Of a DNA stretch of 64,000 bases, positions 19,673-30,963 are shown piece after piece (positions within the stretch are counted from its first letter, which is position 1; each line of letters begins with the position of its first letter). The DNA is taken from NCBI GenBank assembly GCA_036898135.1, contig CM072522.1, forward strand, positions 27,561,263-27,625,262. Direction: 5' to 3'. Origin of the DNA: Oncomelania hupensis (taxonomy: Eukaryota > Mollusca > Gastropoda > Littorinimorpha > Pomatiopsidae). The position numbers and the translations under genes were made by a program. Below the pieces are notes generated by a model. That model did no database searches and was not told where the DNA came from. It worked only from the letters and a program-made list of their open reading frames with translations.

Positions 19673-19977
19673 CCATTGGACAACACGATGACCTGCTAAC
19701 AGTGGTGAAGAAACGGAAACTCCGATGGTATGGCCACGTCACCAGATCATCAGGTCTTGCAAAGACTATTCTGCAATGCACAGTGCAAGGAGGTAGAAGA
19801 AGAGGGAGACCGAAAAAGAGGTGGAAGGACAACATTCGAGAATGGACTGGTTTGTCACTGAGCGAAGCCATCAGGGCTGCTGAGGACAGAGAAAGATGGA
19901 GTATGCTGGTTAAACAATCATCTGTGGTGCCCCTACGACCTTCGGGTTACGGGACAGGATAGGATAGGATAGGATTC
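19673..19977 (+). mobile_element. RTE-like copy, 3' part after LTR element 2
   Basis: Continues the frame broken at 14097: LLTVVKKRKLRWYGHVTRSS, GRRRGRPKKRWKDNIREWTG and a terminal VPLRPSGYGTG, then the tail GGACAGGATAGGATAGGATAGGA at 19955-19977. Confidence 0.88.
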
Positions 19978-19983
19978 ATGAAA

Positions 19984-20163
19984 TTTTAGATTGGCTGCAT
20001 CCAATATCCCTATTGAAGGGAGGGAGGAAACCGGAGTACCCAGAGTGACCTCAATAGTCTCGTACCTAAGTCACATAAGTTTGCCCTTTGCAGGAATCGA
20101 ATCTGCAACCTTTGGCATAGGAAACCAGAAACTAATCCACTGCGCCACCCTTTTGGAGGTGTT
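19984..20163 (-). repeat. SINE-B copy
   Basis: The minus strand has a tRNA-like head (gcgcagtggatta, ggaatcgaatctg region) followed by acttaggtacgagactattgaggtcac and a ggatgcagccaatct end. Relative of 51757-51980. It directly follows the RTE tail. Confidence 0.65.
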
Positions 20164-21281
20164 CGTTCATTGTCGCTGTCCTCTTTTTCCATAGAAATAT
20201 ATGCTGTTTGGTAGCCGCCATCTTCGCCACTAGTAGGCCTACCCTGGAAGTTTTCAGAAGCTGCTCTGCGCATCCATTCTGAATTAGAATGCGCATGCGC
20301 ACTAACTTGGATTAACTTCCACAGAGGTGGGGAAACACTCCTCGGCAAACCGAGAGGGAAATGTGCTTTCCGTGCTCCGACTGACAGGCAAAATCAGCGA
20401 CTTTCGTTTTTATTTTTGGAAGGAAATTTGCTGACCAGAACAGGCGAATCGAATCAGTATTTCCGGAACGTTCCGTTTTTTTCATTTTCCGTACTAAATA
20501 AGGTTGTACCATGACGGTAGGCATGTCTGAGTAAATTTACTTAGTTTTGCAAAATGTTTTGATGTTTTAATGTACATTATATGACGTTTAAGCCTCAATG
20601 GGTGGGTGTGCATGGTTTACTTCTTAAAACAACTTTTAATGTCCAGTGGAAGCATGTTTGCTGTTGTAGACTATCCAGTGAGACTGAATGTTTTACTGAA
20701 TCACCAAAACAAAATCCTATGTAATTTGAATTAATTGGGTAATAAAGTTTCTTGACTTGAGGATAAGATTGTTCACTGAAAGAACAATAATCTGTACATT
20801 ACCTGCAGCCAAAATAAAAATAGAGCTGTGAATCATACAGGGTAGCTGTGACTATGGGGCAAGCTCCTTTTATCCAGTCTCTCTCAGTGATACTGATAGT
20901 GGCGAAACATAACCTGTGGGTCAGACAGAAGTCATTAAACAATGATGTCAGTGTCAGTTTCTCCTTCTTTCTCTGTTATGAGTAAAGACAACCACGCGAT
21001 GCAAATGTATAACAACTTCAAGTTCAAGCAAATCCGCAGTTCCTAGTGCGTAGGCCTCATCACCCTCTGCTGAACAGGAGTGAGGACATACTGTAGGCTT
21101 GTCAAGTCTCAGTCTGTGCACGTGATTAAGCAAAAACATACTAACAAAGCACCTCTGTCTCACTAATGCTAAAACTATTCAGTCAATAATTATGCGTTAT
21201 ATTAATCAATTCATTAATACACACCGCATGGAATTTGTATCGACGACTAGTTTCAATATTGGAGCATTTGGTGTGCCTCAG
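20164..21281. other. No gene seen
   Basis: Mixed sequence without a convincing exon or repeat boundary. Short ORFs carry no known domain. Confidence 0.4.
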
Positions 21282-21763
21282 GGGAATACAGGTCGTTTCG
21301 GCGACGAGCCGTTTCGGCGATGTAGTTGGTCGTTTCGGCGTTCATCGTTTCGGCGTTGGTAGTTTCGGCGGCAGTTCAATTGGGCGATAGTTCGTTCTAG
21401 ACCTGCTTTGGAACTTTTTAAAGTTTTGGGGCCTTGACTCGGGATTAAGTTCTTGATTAGGTACGAATCTGCGGACTCTACGACTCTGCGAAAGCTCGTA
21501 AAAACTGCTACTTCCTGTTTGCGGTAGTAGTCGGAACATGTGGTTTTTTTTTTTAGAAGGGAGGGGGGGGGGGCGGTGGGGAGGAGGGGTTAGGGTTGAG
21601 TGACCGTTGACAAGTCAATGCTTATTGCATAGTTAGTTATTATTTATTTTATATGTTTGTGTGAGTGATTTTTTTGGGCGTTTCGGCGGCTGGCCCTTTC
21701 GGCGGTAGACCTATGTTTCGGCGGTGTCGCCGAAAAAATTACCGCCGAAACGACCTGCTACCC
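21282..21763. mobile_element. Inverted-repeat element with GTTTCGGCG motifs (MITE candidate)
   Basis: The ends share CAGGTCGTTTCGGCG in inverted orientation within the first and last 25 bp. The sequence is flanked by CTCAG at 21277-21281 and 21764-21768. The motif GTTTCGGCG or TTTCGGCG recurs about nine times inside. No coding capacity. Confidence 0.6.
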
Positions 21764-22296
21764 CTCAGGGTACACTTGTGCGACGCCGATTGGAATCTTG
21801 ACTTCAGCAAACTATTTTGTAAATTCTGGACATCATTTACCACTGCCTTGAAAAACTGTATGAATGTGTAAACTCGTGCACTATATAAAATCCCTTTTAA
21901 TCCACTGATTATTTTTGTCGCAGGAACATCCGCCATTTGCTCCGGTCAATAATGTATGTTGGACACACACTACAAATAATTTATATAAAGATTCAATAGT
22001 GGAATATCTCGATCAAACACAAGGAGGAATAAATATGGATGAAAAGTTAATAATAAAAACAAAACAAAACAACAACAACGTACGTTGAACATAGAAAAAC
22101 AGCACGACTGAGTTTGACTAGACTATTCCTTTGTAATCACCAATTCATTTTGTTACATTTTAATGTGTACTTTGTCTTTGAAACGAAAGTGCCTGTGTTC
22201 ATTTGCTAGTATATTTTGTTTGTGTATCTGCTGCAAATATACATTACTTTCTCTAAAAGACGAGTATAAAAGACCTGTTGAAAAGAAAGCTGTGTG

Positions 22297-22508
22297 TGTC
22301 GCCTGGCACACCGATGACCCAGGTTCGAAACCAGTGGTGGGCGATATAAAATGTGGCCATTTTCACTGTCCATTTTAGCAGTATGATTGCTTTGGTGGTT
22401 CAGTGTTGAGTCAGGTCCCTATCCATCTTTCCCTGGGACGGTTATCCCCGTCTGCCATATCGCCAATGGTGGGTGTAGACGTTAAACCTCAATGTTCGTT
22501 CGTTCAAT
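22297..22508 (+). repeat. SINE-C copy, 5'-truncated
   Basis: ctggcacaccgatgacccaggttcgaaacc (B-box-like) followed by the family body (ttagcagtatgattgct, ccctgggacggttatccccgtctgcc) and a gttcgttcgttc tail. Confidence 0.75.
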
Positions 22509-23424
22509 GCTGTGTGACTGATGGCCTGGTTTATTAGATCGAGGATGGATGATTATGGAGTGAATGACCAGGGAAGTGTTTTTTTTTTAAAACTCCCGAC
22601 GATCCACGCGATCTGCCCCCCAAATATGTGAACTGTTATCTGGAAACGGATTTATCACATTACCAAGAAGAAAAAGACATAATGATCTGTACTTTCTTAC
22701 AATGTCTAAACTGCATACTAGTACCTGTAACCCAACTTCCGTTGATACCTCGTTGGCAGGAAGATGAAACGTACAAGGTTTGTTAAGAGTTTTCTACTGT
22801 AATAATTGTTAACTTCTGTTTACTTCGGTGACACCCTGATTTATCCACTTGTTATTGTGGCTTATCGTCTTTGTATTTCATTGTTCTGATCTGAAAGTAC
22901 TAATCACACAAATTCACGTGCAGGCGTGCTTCTCCTTGACGAAGTTCTTCTTCTTTCTTTAGTTTTGACTAGGAGTAGGACAAAAACAAACCCCCCCCCA
23001 AAAAAAAAGGTTTGTTTACGTTATCCCGACCGACCCTAATTTTTTGGCCCGACCTTAAACTTTTTTGGGGGATCGTTTGGAAAAAAAATGAAAATGCCCA
23101 AAAAATGGCACCCCATGCGGACAAGTTTAAAACACAAATAAAAAGCCTACCTACCGATTCTATTCCCTCCCTCCACCCTCCCCAGGGGCCCTTTTTTTTC
23201 TTCCCTTAAACAAACTATTTTTTTGGGGGGGTGGGGAGATGGGGGGGGGAGGTGGGGGGGGGCCCTACCACTTTCATCAGCAGGCTCAGAAGTCTCTTCT
23301 TTCCTCTTTGTAACTAGGTAGTAGTGATAGTGAAAGTTACAAAGATGATATACCTAGGTAGTAGTGATAGTGAAACTAAAAATTACAAAGACGAAAAAAT
23401 AGACTTTTACTATTACAGATAGGT
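22509..23424. other. No gene seen; low-complexity and short tandem duplication
   Basis: Homopolymer-rich between 22980 and 23270. Near 23313-23400 a unit of about 45 bp, ctaggtagtagtgatagtgaaa..., is duplicated. Confidence 0.45.
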
Positions 23425-25929
23425 AGGAAGCAATGGCCTAGGAAAGGCCTAGGTGAAACAATGTCCGACAAAGGCCACGAGCTCTATTTCAGCGGTAGAG
23501 ATGACAGGCACGAAAACGGCGTTGGATACTTGGTCCACAAGAACATTCTAGCCACTGTCATGGGTTGCCGCCCAGTCTCCAGTAGACTCATTACCATTTG
23601 TCTGAGAGCAGCCCCTTTCAACATGACCATCATCTAGGCCTATGCCCCAACATCAGACTACGACGACTGCGAAGTGGAGGATTTTTATGAAAATCTACAG
23701 GCGGTCCTTGACCAAGTGCCGAAGAAGAACATAGTCGTAGTGCAAGGCGACTGGAATGCCAAGGTTGGCCAAGATGCACACCACAACTGGGGAGACACAT
23801 GTGGACCCCACTGCAACAACGAGACAAATGACAGGGGTCTGAGACTCTTGGAGTTCGCCAGATACAACAGTCTGGTACTGGTAAACACGCTTGGTCTCCA
23901 CAAAAACTCCAGACGATGGACATGGCACAGTCCCGGCGGGGAGCATCACAACCAGATTGACTACATCATGGTCAAGAAGCGCTTCAGATCAAGCATCAAC
24001 ATTCGCAGGACACGCACGTTTCCAGGAGCAGACATCGGAAGTGACCATAATCTCGTGATGATTTCTTTCCGGCTCCACTTGAAGAGAGTAAATACAGCAA
24101 AGTGCACTAGACTGAAGTTCGACCTGGACAAACGCAAGACCCAGAGGTGGCAGAACTATTTCAGGCCACAACTGGAGGGAAATTTGCACCACTGCTCATT
24201 TTGGGAGCTGGTGACGTAGATGTCAACACCATGACAACCACCTTCAACTCATCTGTGACAGATGCCGCCACTGAGATCCTTGGCAAGCACAGACCAAAGA
24301 AGAAGCTGTGGATCACACCTGAACTTTTGGATCTGTGTGATAAATGAAGAGAGATAAAAAAGAAAAAGAACACCTCACAGGGAGCTGATGTCTACCGAAA
24401 AATCAACAATGACATCCGAAAAGGCATGCGCACAGCAAATGAGAACTGGATAGAAGATCAATGCCAGGAATCTAACAGTCTGAACAAGAACAACAGCAAG
24501 AAGGCCTACCAGACTGTGAAGTGGCTGACGTGTAAAACAGCCCAAAGTCTCCACGATCCAAAGCAAGTCTGGCATATGCCTTACAGAAGAACAAGAAGTC
24601 TTGGACAGATGGACAGAGTGCTGCTCTGATCTTTACAATCATACACCAAATGGAGACCCATCAGTTCTAGCATGTCCCGAGAACAGAGAAGAAGAAGAAA
24701 TCCTCCCAATTCTCCAGGAAGAAGTTGAGGCAGCAGTGCAATCGCTGAAGAAAGGGAAGTCAGCTGGAGTGGACAACATACCCGCGGAACTGCTACAAGC
24801 AGGAGGAGAAGCGATGATTGATGCCCTCACCATTACCTGTAACAAGATCTGGCAGAGTAGGGAGTGGCCTACACCATGGACCCAATCACTTGTGATCACT
24901 CTTCCCAATGAAGGTGACCTTCAGGAGTGTGAAAATTACCGCACCATCAGCCTCATCAGCCAACCCAGCAAGGTCCTCCTGAAAATAATACTCAACAGGT
25001 TGAAACCCCAAGCTGAACAAATCATAGCTGAAGAACAAGCAGGATTCAGGGCAGGGCGAAGTACCACTGAACAGATTTTCAACCTCAGAATAATCTGTGA
25101 GAAATACCTACAGCACCAACAACATCTATATCATGTGTTCATAGACTTCAAGAAGGTGTTTGATTGAGTCTGGCATGCAGCTCTATGGGCAACAATGAAA
25201 GTGTACAACATCAGCCCTAAAATTATTGAAGTCATCAAAAGCCTGTATGACAAGGCTACCAGTGCAGTCCTCCATAACTGCGTCATCGGGAACTGGTTCA
25301 GAACAACAATCTGTGTGCGTCAAAGATGCCTACTCTCACCAACACTCTTCAACATCTTCCTAGAGCGCATCATGTCAGATGCTCTTGCAGATCATGAAGG
25401 CACAGTCAGCATAGGGGTTAGAGCAATCTCCAGTCTTCGTTTTGCGGATGACATTGATGGATTGGCTGGAGAGGAACAAGAACTTGAACAGCTGGTACAG
25501 AGGCTTGACACCACCTCCAGAGTTTATGGAATGGAAATAAGTGCAGAGAAGAACAAAATGATGACCAACAACACCAATGGCATCAACACGGACATCAAAG
25601 TCCAAGGCCAGTCCTTCAACACAGTGCATAGCTTCAAATATTTAGGAGCCATTGTATCAGACAATGGATCCCGACAGGAAGTCCTCTCCAGGATCGCACA
25701 AACAACTACAGCCCTGACAAGATTGAAGCCCATTTGGAAAGACAGGACCATCAGTCTACATTCCAAAGTAAGACTGCTGTGCTCCCTTGTCATCTCCATC
25801 TTCCTATATGCTTGCGAAGCATGGACCCTCACTGAAGATCTACAACGAAGAATACAAAGCACGGAGATGAGGTGCTACAGAAGACTTCTGGGCATTTCCT
25901 ATACCCAACACATCACCAATGACGAAGTC
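23425..25929 (+). mobile_element. RTE-like retrotransposon, longest copy (endonuclease and RT), decayed
   Basis: Reading in pieces: an APE-type endonuclease with QGDWNAKVG (about 23741) and GSDHNLV (about 24040); an RT with AEQIIAEEQAGFRAGRST (about 25015), FIDFKKVFD (about 25140), CLLSPTLFNIF (about 25330) and LRFADDIDGL (about 25438); then the family C-terminal segment to NDEVC. It is broken by an in-frame TAG near 23636, frame changes around 24150-24600, and TGA at 25165-25167 where a sister copy has CGA. The 3' end is missing; it stops at about 25929. The EN-RT order and short-repeat tail of the family suggest the RTE clade. Confidence 0.85.
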
Positions 25930-26087
25930 TGCTATATGTATATAAGTTTAAGCCTTTAAAGGTATCTGTTTATTACGTTGTGAAATGGACATGTCAAATG
26001 TAAAATCATGTATGACGTTGCAGACGCCGCACAACGCTGCATGCGTGAAGTGAATCTGTAGGGTACCCCAGCTATCAAAACCTCCCT

Positions 26088-26131
26088 TTCTCGCTCTCTC
26101 TCGTTCTCTCACTCTCTCTCTTTCTCTTTCG

Positions 26132-26167
<36 letters not shown>
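26088..26167. repeat. (TC)n microsatellite
   Basis: Pyrimidine dinucleotide run, interrupted in its left half. Confidence 0.9.
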
Positions 26168-26169
<2 letters not shown>

Positions 26170-26359
26170 GTTTAAATGTGTGTAGATGTGTGAGTGTGTG
26201 GTCTTGATTTATCTGCAGAATGTTTGAAATATATGCATACTTGTATGTGTGCTCCATTATATCATCAAAAAATGATTTGACATGTAAATTTATTCAGATT
26301 GAAAAAAATTAAGATAATGTATTGCACATGTTGGAGATTAAAAATAAATGCCAAAAAAA

Positions 26360-26800
26360 TATATATTTGGTCATCCTCACTCCAACATCAAGGTCAAGGT
26401 CAATGGAGCTTTCCAAAGTTGGTTCATATAGGTACTTTGAAATGACCTTGACCCTAAATTATTAGAGATATAAAGTTCAAACTTGTTGTATTTAGAGATG
26501 ATAGATTGATCTATTATATGTTCAATTTTTGCGTTGATATTGAAGGTCAAGGTCATTTTAAGCCTTGCAAAAACATTTTAAAATGGTCATCATTTAGTAG
26601 AATTGCTATTTATTTAACCCATAGTATGAAACAATTTTGGGTTATTTGATCAGACATGCATGAGATGTCAAAGTCACTGAAGGTCACGGTCATCCCAAGA
26701 TCACCATTTATTTTGGCCATAATACAGCATGTGTATTTGGAGGCCAGAGGTCAAGGTCGTCTCAAGGTCAAGAGTACAGAATGATCAAAGTGGGCATAAC
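26360..26800. repeat. AGGTCAAGGTCA-rich dispersed relic
   Basis: Direct-repeat motifs aaggtcaaggtcaa (26391), gaaggtcaaggtcat (26545), aggtcacggtcat (26684), aggtcaaggtcgtctcaaggtcaag (26748). Same family as 10690-11150 and 34290-34680. The half-site resembles nuclear-receptor sites; no function is shown. Confidence 0.55.
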
Positions 26801-26957
26801 TTTGCATTTTAATGCTGCCATATCATTTTTTTTATGGGCACACATTTTCATGTGAAATATTGTGAGTTCCATAAGGAGCATGCGAGTCATATGGGCTTTG
26901 CCCTTCTAGTTATTAGGTGATTTTGACTTTGTTTTCCACAGTTCCAGTCGTTGTTTC

Positions 26958-28159
26958 ACCCAAGCTGAACAAATCATAGCTGAAGAACAAGCAGGATTCA
27001 GGGCAGGGCGAAGTACCACTGAACAGATTTTCAACCTCAGAATAATCTGCAAGAAATACCTACAGCACCAACATCTGTATCATGTGTTCGTAGACCTCAA
27101 AAAGGCATTTGACCGAGTCTGGCTTGCAGCTCTGTGGGCAACCATGAGAGTGTACAACATCAGCCCTAAAATTATTGAAGTCATCAAAAGCCTGTATGAC
27201 AAGGCTACCAGTGCAGTCATCCACCACAGCGCCATCGGAAACTGGTTCAGAACAACACTCTTCAACATCTTCCTAGAGCGCATCATGTCAGATGGCCTTG
27301 CAGATCACAAAGGCACAGTCAGCATAGGGGAAGAGCAATCTCCAACCTTCGTTTTGCGGATGACATTGATGGATTGGCTGGAGAGGAACAAGAACTTGAA
27401 CAGCTGGTACAGAGGTTTGACACCACCTCCAGAGCCTATGGAATGGAAATAAGTGCAGAGAAGACCAAACTGATGACCAACAACACCAATGGCATTAACA
27501 TGGACATCAAAGTCCAAGGCCAATCCCTTAACACAGTGCATAGCTTCAAATATTTAGGAGCCATTGTATCAGACAGTGGGTTTTGACTGGAAATCCTCTT
27601 CAGGATCGCACAAACAACTGCTGTCCTGGCGAGGTTGAAGCCGATTTGGAAAGACAGGACCATCAGTCTACATTCCAAGGTAAGACTGCTGCACTCCCTT
27701 GTCGTCTCCATCTTCCTATATGCTTGCGAAACATGGACCCTCACAGCAGATCTCCAACGAAGAATTTAAAGCATGGAGATGAGGTGCTACAGAAGACTTC
27801 TGGGCATTTCCTATACCCAGCACATCACCAACGACGAAGTCCGACAGACCATCACACAAGCCATTGGACAACATGATGACCTGCTCACAGTGGTGAAAAA
27901 ACTGAAACTCCGATGGTATGGCCACGTCATCAGATCATCAGGTCTTGCAAAGACCATCGTTCAAGGCACAGTTTAAGGAGGTAGAAGAAGATGGAGACCA
28001 AAAAAGAGGTGGGAGGACAACATTCGAGAATGGACTGGTTTGACACTGAGCGAAGCCATCAGGGTTGCTGAGGACAGAGAAAGATGGAGTACCCTGGTTA
28101 AACGATCATCTGTGGTGCCCCTACGACCTCCGGGTTACGGGATAGGATACGATAGGACT
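26958..28159 (+). mobile_element. RTE-like copy, RT to 3' tail
   Basis: Starts inside RT (AEQIIAEEQAGFRAGRST) and keeps FVDLKKAFDRVW, but has a 36-bp deletion at 27257 between CAACA repeats that removes the CLLSPT motif, plus later frameshifts. Ends in a ggataggatacgatagga tail at 28140-28157, about 80 bp before the start codon of gene A. Confidence 0.85.
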
Positions 28160-28237
28160 TTGTTTTGAATGTTAAATATTCCCCATCTTTGTTCAACCCT
28201 AATTGAAGACTGTGTGTTTTGAACTTTATCAAATAGC

Positions 28238-28371
28238 ATGCAAGACACCAACTTGATTGAAGAAGAAGAAGAGGTACAACTCGGTCATGATGTCCTGGAC
28301 ACATGGTGTAGCATTGGAAATAGCCGTGGCCTCACTTCGCACTCACAGATTGCACAATTTCTTATCGAGAG
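28238..28371 (+). CDS. Gene A exon 1: WCxIG / SHSxIAxFL module
   Basis: ATG at 28238 is preceded in frame by TGA at 28220-28222. A likely acceptor (atcaaatag|c) ends one base before the ATG, so a 5' untranslated exon probably lies upstream. The exon encodes an acidic start, then VLDTWCSIGNSRGLTSHSQI and AQFLIE, and ends AG|GTTAGT in phase 2. It is paralogous to 42151-42293 and to minus-strand 10513-10660. First of three coding exons of a predicted 640-residue zinc-finger protein. I do not recognise this N-terminal module from known zinc-finger families (not KRAB, BTB, ZAD or SCAN by eye). Confidence 0.85.
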
Positions 28372-28796
28372 GTTAGTTGCATTAAAGTATATTTATATTA
28401 CTCTTATTACGATTAGCTTCGATAGGTATGCAAGTGTGAAATAAGTGTGTGTGTATGCATGTTTTACATTGTTACAATATTTAATTAGTCATTAAATAAA
28501 TAATAGCAGTCCTTTTATATCTGTTAGCACCTTTACTAAGTCAGTAAGTGCACATCTCCACATGAAGCCATCTCTGTTTGACATGACAGTGTCACTTCAA
28601 GGAAAGTCAACAATAGCAGTCCATGAGCATGTCGACTTGGGCAGTAAAAGAGATTACCAAAAAAAAAAAAAGTAAAAAAGATTCATAGTGGATGATAATT
28701 ATGTTATTGTGTTATTGTTAGCTGTTACTTCATTAAGAACAATGATAAAGTTGCCTGGCTGTCTCCAATAACGTTACCTTTGGCTGTTTATTTCAG

Positions 28797-28914
28797 CTAC
28801 CAGGCAAAAACTGAGGCAGAGGCACCTAGTCATTGTGAACGTTGCGGGACGTCACTGAGGCGGTTGTGTCCCATTTGTCCCCGGCAGCTTATTGAGACGC
28901 ACTTTCTGAAAGAG
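28797..28914 (+). CDS. Gene A exon 2: CX2CX7CX2C module
   Basis: Acceptor tttatttcag, then 118 bp reading YQAKTEAEAPSHCERCGTSL and RRLCPICPRQ, with four cysteines spaced CX2CX7CX2C, ending GAG|GTAAAT in phase 0. The phases (2 in, 0 out) match gene B exactly. Probably a small zinc-binding fold used for protein contact, by inference from the cysteine spacing only. Confidence 0.85.
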
Positions 28915-29133
28915 GTAAATCATTGTCAATCAGTGTCAGTTACATGTTTTAGTGGTAGATACAACATGTATGTTTGTTGTGTATGTAAGAGTGTTTGAAC
29001 CTTGTGAGCATGTATGTTGGGACAGAGCGCCACACTTTGAGCCTGATTGGTCATTTGGGGAAAAGCATCCATTATTATTATTATTATGATTATTATTATT
29101 ATGATTATTATTATTATGATTATTATTATTATG

Positions 29134-29219
<86 letters not shown>

Positions 29220-29760
29220 TATTACTATTATTATTACTATTACTATATTCCTATTATTAATGTAATTTCTTGGTTAAATACAATTTACTGTTCACTCTTG
29301 CTACAGCTGAAGGAAGGGGGTGAACTATAATCGACAAAATAGGGTTGTGTATGTCATTAACCTCTATTTTGCCTATCCACCCCCCCTCACTTTCATCCTC
29401 TCTTTTTTTATTTCTCAAAATGTCTACTCAAGTTTAAATGTTAAATAGCAAAACCTTTGCATTACTGTATAATTGTTAAGAAAAAAGTATCACTCACCCT
29501 TCTTTAAGGGCCAGCTTTGTGGGGGGTGTCCATCTTGTTTCTTTACTGTTTTGCCTAAACTAGTTCCCATGAGGCCAGTGTCAGGGGCCCACTTTGTGGA
29601 TTGGATTGTTTGAGCTTATTTGATTTTCTGCTGAAGTAAATGTGTCGAGCTGAGACTGCCGTGATTTGTTGCACAATCATATTCGGCGTTTGTCTGTGCT
29701 TCAAATTACTATATCTTAAGTGAGATGCATGAGCTTGATAAATTCTTGTATGAAGATGAC

Positions 29761-29863
<103 letters not shown>

Positions 29864-30124
29864 GTGCTTTTGTTAGCTTGTCGTTGTTGTTTTTGATACT
29901 GTACATTTGCGCGTGATATATATAAATGGTATATTGTATTGCCATACAGGCTTGTCTCATGGATTTCCCCAACTTCCCCCCTTCCCCCCTCCTTTCTTCC
30001 CTAACCTCCCATAACCTTTGCCCTCCCATTTCACCCATTGTGGCCGTATAGCCTCTCACTATGTAGATGGATAACACCATGTGTTATGAAATAAAAGGAC
30101 AAAGTTCCTATGCCCAATGTTTCT

Positions 30125-30440
30125 ATATACTCCTTCGGATGAGAGTATAAACTGAGGTCTAGTCTGTACCTGCACTCATTCCATCGCATGGACTTTAAAG
30201 GTCCTGAGGCTCATGTTCTAGGCGGGTGAGTGCTGGCTACACACATGCACCCAGCATGCACAAGGTCCTTTCTTCCCATCCCCGGCTGTCCAGGATTGTG
30301 CTCAGTTGTCTGGGGTTCAGACTATGCGCCCTAAGGTTGCAGATGGCGCCTCATGTGGCTTGAGTTAGATCCTGTATCAACCAGAGCCTTGAGCAGCTGT
30401 TGATCTGGAAAAGCCGTATATAAAAGTTATTAAAATTTTA
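30125..30440 (+). repeat. SINE-A copy, head missing
   Basis: actccttcggatgagagtataaactgaggtctagtctg through ctgatctggaaaagccgtatataaaagttatt. Matches 35829-36256 at about 80 percent by eye. Confidence 0.75.
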
Positions 30441-30639
30441 TATATATACTGTATGCTGTATACACGCTTTTTCCCAAATTATTAATCAGGCTCAAAGCGC
30501 GGCGATCTGTACCAATATACACGCTCACATGTTTCACCTGCTCTCACGCCCACAACAAACGCACATCTATTACTCACAGATGTAATGTAAATGATCAATA
30601 TTAGAAGAGGGTAAGGAAATCAAATTTTTATTTTTGAAA

Positions 30640-30855
30640 TTTTTAGATTGACTGCATCCAATATCATTATTGAAGGGAGGGAGAAAACAAATCGTATCCT
30701 ATCCTATCCTATTCTTTCCTATCCTATCCTTTAACTGGGAAGTTGAAAACCCTTTGTGACCTGAATAGTCTCATACCTAAGTTGCATAAGTTTGGCCCTT
30801 GTAAGAATCAAACCTTTGGCATAGGAAACCCGCTCACTATCAATTGAGCTAGCAA
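30640..30855 (-). repeat. SINE-B copy with an inserted (TATCC)n run
   Basis: Minus-strand SINE-B like 19984-20163. At 30696-30733 a run of TATCC units, the complement of the RTE tail, replaces the expected sequence. Confidence 0.6.
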
Positions 30856-30963
30856 TTAGGTGTCCAAATAGTTACAAAGTTGATAATATGTTGCTTTATT
30901 TCTTGAATCAGGTAAGTCAGATATTGCTAGTAAGTTAATAAATGATCACATTCTCTGTTACAG

